Assembly (NCBI GenBank): GCA_013399305.1
Contig: VXAI01000097.1
Location: 102,263-166,262, forward strand
Source: Rostratula benghalensis
Lineage: Eukaryota > Chordata > Aves > Charadriiformes > Rostratulidae
Direction of reading: 5' to 3'
Length of the DNA stretch: 64,000 bases
The notes beneath the pieces were generated by a model, which searched no databases, was not told the origin of the DNA, and worked only from the letters and a program-made list of their open reading frames with translations. Below are positions 61,301 to 64,000 of the stretch, one piece after another (position 1 is the stretch's first letter; the number at the start of each line of letters is the position of its first letter). The translations under genes and the position numbers were made by a program.

Positions 61301-63595
61301 CTTAGGGAAAAAAAATCAAAATATATTAAAAAAAAAAGTTAAATCAAATATACTTATGTTATTTAATTTTTTGTCAAAAAGGACTGTCTTGGTACATAGA
61401 AGACAACTCACCAAAAATGTGTTTGTTGTCAAAGCTTAAAAATAAGTATGTAACCACAGAGTCGTCCAGGTTTACTATTGGCAGAAGAATGCAGAACCTT
61501 CTTGCAATATGTGATGTTTCATCCTTCTTTCTGTAGCAGCAATGAATGTGGCTAAGTTAGTACTGCTGTTAGGTATCAGTATGAAAACGAAAATGAAAAA
61601 AATGCTTTGGGAAGGGAAAGCATCAAGAGAATCAACTAATGTTCCAATAGAAAAGTTAGGGAAACAGCCAGATTGGGGCAGGTTGTACAGAACATAAACC
61701 TTATAGCTAAAGAGTATGCTCTATTGGCAGGCTTTTCAAAAAGAATACCATTCTAAAATGACTTTACTGAAAACTGCACTGTTACTCTGCTACCTTCTTG
61801 CTATGGTGATAAACAAAATGTACTGCCTTCTTAAATTGTACTCTACCAGGGTAATACAGTCACAATGATAACTGCTTAGAAATTGGATTGCATGTAACTC
61901 TGAAAGTGGGACATACAAGTGAAAGCTTCTGCTTCTCGTATGTTTGCAAAACCAGCTTCAGGGCCCAAATATAGAAAAGTAAGGTAGGGAGGTCTGAACA
62001 TATGTGCTCTGGGAATGTTTACAAAAAGGATACGCCACATCAGTGAACTGCAAGATGGTTTACTCCCAAGAGAAAGTAGAGAAGGTCACACAACTCTTTG
62101 TGTCATTTAATCCTCTTGGTGGCCAGCAGGAGAACTATCACATGCCTTTAACTTTATTTTCACCAAAATTCTTTATTCACTTTTTTCTTCAAAAAAAGAG
62201 TTTCAAAAAAGCAAAAAGTATGAATCGATGTCTGAAAGGAAACAACTTTTCTCAGAAAAAACTGAGAAAGGGACTAGGCGAAGGCATTCCACTAAAAGAA
62301 AATAATAAAAGGACTGTTCTTTTAAATGGCATTTCAAGATCTAGCCTAATCCAAAAGAAACCACAAGCAATCTGCTTCCATGATCTTTATTGTGTTCTGT
62401 GAAAATCTTTCTGCAAATAAACCTGCCTAAATTATTTAGATTAGCTTGACAGATTAAAGTTCTATTTTCATGGGATCTCATATAAAGCTTTTACTAGCAA
62501 GTGATCACTTCTGGGACAACAGTTCAGAAAATTTCCACATAAAAACCTTTAGTACTAAATACATAATCTTCCTGACAAAAACACCCTCTATCCACCTTCT
62601 GCCTCCATTCTTCTTAGAAGCAGAAAAAAAAAAGTTTAAGGAAGCTCTTCTTACCAAAGATTATAGTTGCTGTTATTAATATTTCCTGAATATTTTTTTA
62701 ACAATAGTTAATTTACTAACAAAATATGAAAGACAAGAAAATCTGCACATGGTTGCATAGACATGTTTAGAACATATAATAAAATGCATAAGAAATCCAT
62801 ATAAAGTACATATCTTAAAATAGAAAAACTGGAGAAGTCCTGAATTACTGACTCTATTTTTCCCCAAGCCTCTCTGAGGCAGAGTTCTCACTGGAGCATG
62901 TTGAATTGTGCACCAGAATCAGAACAAGATGACCTAATTTTATGTTATGTTGAATAATGTGTGATTTCAGAAAAAGTCACTTAATTTTTTACAACTTCAG
63001 TTTTCACCTTTGAATAATAGGGGCAATATGTTTTACATTATCAAAAGATGCTTCAGATAAGTGTATATATATTATTTCTCCTCTCAGTTTTATGTTTTAT
63101 ACTTCACCTACCTCATCACAGAAAAGGAAAGCCATAATCAATTCCTTGATGAAGTATATCCTGTATTTTCCTACACGCTGGCAACTGAATAAAACATTGC
63201 TATTGCCCTCTCCTGCATCTTCCTTCTTCTTGTCCCTCCCATGAAGGACCAGATAGATGTGAGGTAAAATCACATTTATCTGACATTGTTGAAGTTAGAA
63301 GTATGATAAGAAAATGTGAAGTATCCCATCCAAAGGGAAGGAAAAGGGCATTAGGATATGTCTAATGGTGAAGTATGAGGACAGAGGGTTGATAAAGCTA
63401 CAGAGGTAGCAGTAGAAACACAGATATCACAAAGAAGATGAGTTATTGAATCGTTTTGGTTCAATGACCTAATATAAAAAACTTGCTAACGAATAAAAAT
63501 GTTAACTCCAAACTGTAAATACTAGTGATACCCATGTTATAACTTATGTTTTCAACTAGGAATGCAAGGAAACACAAAATCAACAGAGCAGGGCT

Positions 63596-63957
63596 TCAGT
63601 GGGGTTACAGGTGAGCAAGGAAGCACCTACAAGGTACCACTATGGGGAAACTCCCCAAACCTGTTCCTGGAAATCAGCACGCTGTGGTGTCTCTTTCAAG
63701 TGCCTTCACACGCTACTGCGTGCAGCATGGGAAATTAACATGAGGAATGAGAGGTCCCTGTGCAGTTGCAGGGCTGTGATCTTGCTAGGATCTCAGAGAT
63801 GTGATGGGATGATAACTCATATAACTGGAGTGATGCAATGGAGGGATACAGGCTCCTTAGGAAGGCCAGGTTGGGAAAACAAGGTAGAATTGTATTCCAA
63901 CTGCTATCCCTTAAAGAGCACAGAGCTCTTCCTTGTGATAGATGACTAGCCAACTGA
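63596..63957 (+). mobile_element. CR1 LINE fragment, ORF2 endonuclease region
   Basis: Unlike the other copies this comes from the 5' part of ORF2. From GCGTGCAGCATGGGAAATTA (63718-63737) onwards the sequence follows the CR1 apurinic/apyrimidinic-type endonuclease domain. One frame reads CDLARISEM, then a TGA, then WDDNS, matching the family block around the catalytic Glu (ITE-x-WWD) with the first Trp changed to a stop. Upstream, 63600-63717 fits the preceding CR1 region. Where the fragment ends is unclear; similarity fades near 63957. It lacks reverse transcriptase and tail. Confidence 0.85.
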
Positions 63958-64000
63958 GCTTATGGGTAAAGATTAAAGCGCAAAGCAATATTGGTGATAT

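Larger units (their letters stand above)
55231..63595. other. AT-rich noncoding stretch with one exon-like segment
   Basis: Contains A/T homopolymer tracts (55409-55446, 55792-55808, 55844-55856, 59339-59351) and an exon-like segment at 58174-58328. A T13-CCAG acceptor-like sequence ends at 55860 with no convincing donor after it. Another acceptor-like sequence near 57438 also lacks a donor. Frames such as 62004-62402 (132 codons) have no motif. Confidence 0.6.

Noticed and set aside
1..64000. CRISPR arrays, operons, phage, integrons, tRNA or rRNA genes
   Set aside because: None seen; the composition and CR1/MIR repeats indicate vertebrate nuclear DNA, and the tandem repeats present are ordinary microsatellites.

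Overview
The window looks like ordinary nuclear DNA from a bird. The main reason is the repeat content. At least nine fragments of CR1 LINEs are visible, several ending in the characteristic 'gatgatctttcaaggtcccttccaa ... attctgtgattctgtga' type of 3' end (in either orientation). There is also one ancient MIR-like SINE relic. The rest is AT-rich single-copy DNA. Nothing bacterial, phage-like or operon-like is present, and no CRISPR array, tRNA or rRNA gene was recognised.

Layout. Positions 1 to about 1,430 form a dense CpG island with G-quadruplex-prone runs, a TCC repeat and GC-box-like sequence. This is best read as the promoter and 5' untranslated first exon of a gene on the + strand. The leader has no ATG until position 522, then two overlapping short upstream reading frames, an A/C-rich tract, and a good splice donor (AAG|GTGAGA) after 646. 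A second possible donor lies after 1208. I cannot name the gene. The other 62.5 kb behaves like the start of a very long first intron or a gene desert. It holds scattered CR1 fragments, simple repeats, one 560-base assembly gap (26977-27536) and one isolated N (32681).

No protein-coding exon can be assigned with confidence. Three short segments carry exon-like splice signals on the same strand as the CpG-island exon: 10349-10384 (36 nt), 22156-22243 (88 nt) and 58174-58328 (155 nt, ending ATG-ATA-GTG then GTAAGA). They are hypotheses that RNA-seq or cross-species alignment could settle. Three AT-rich, repeat-free stretches (about 14515-14720, 40310-40515, 52060-52450) have a texture that makes them candidate conserved noncoding elements.

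Repeats. CR1 copies lie at 6188-6309 (+), 11603-12164 (-), 20975-21064 (+), 31928-32300 (+), 35669-35760 (+), 47289-47535 (-), 49127-49960 (+), 54887-55230 (+) and 63596-63957 (+). All look 5'-truncated, internally deleted or mutated, and none looks active. Most open reading frames over 60 codons in the window are either CR1 coding remnants or chance frames, many without an ATG. I found no convincing undescribed biological system. The most informative oddities are the exon-like segments, a fold-back inverted duplication at a CR1 truncation point, and an unclassified GC-richer block at 31374-31927.
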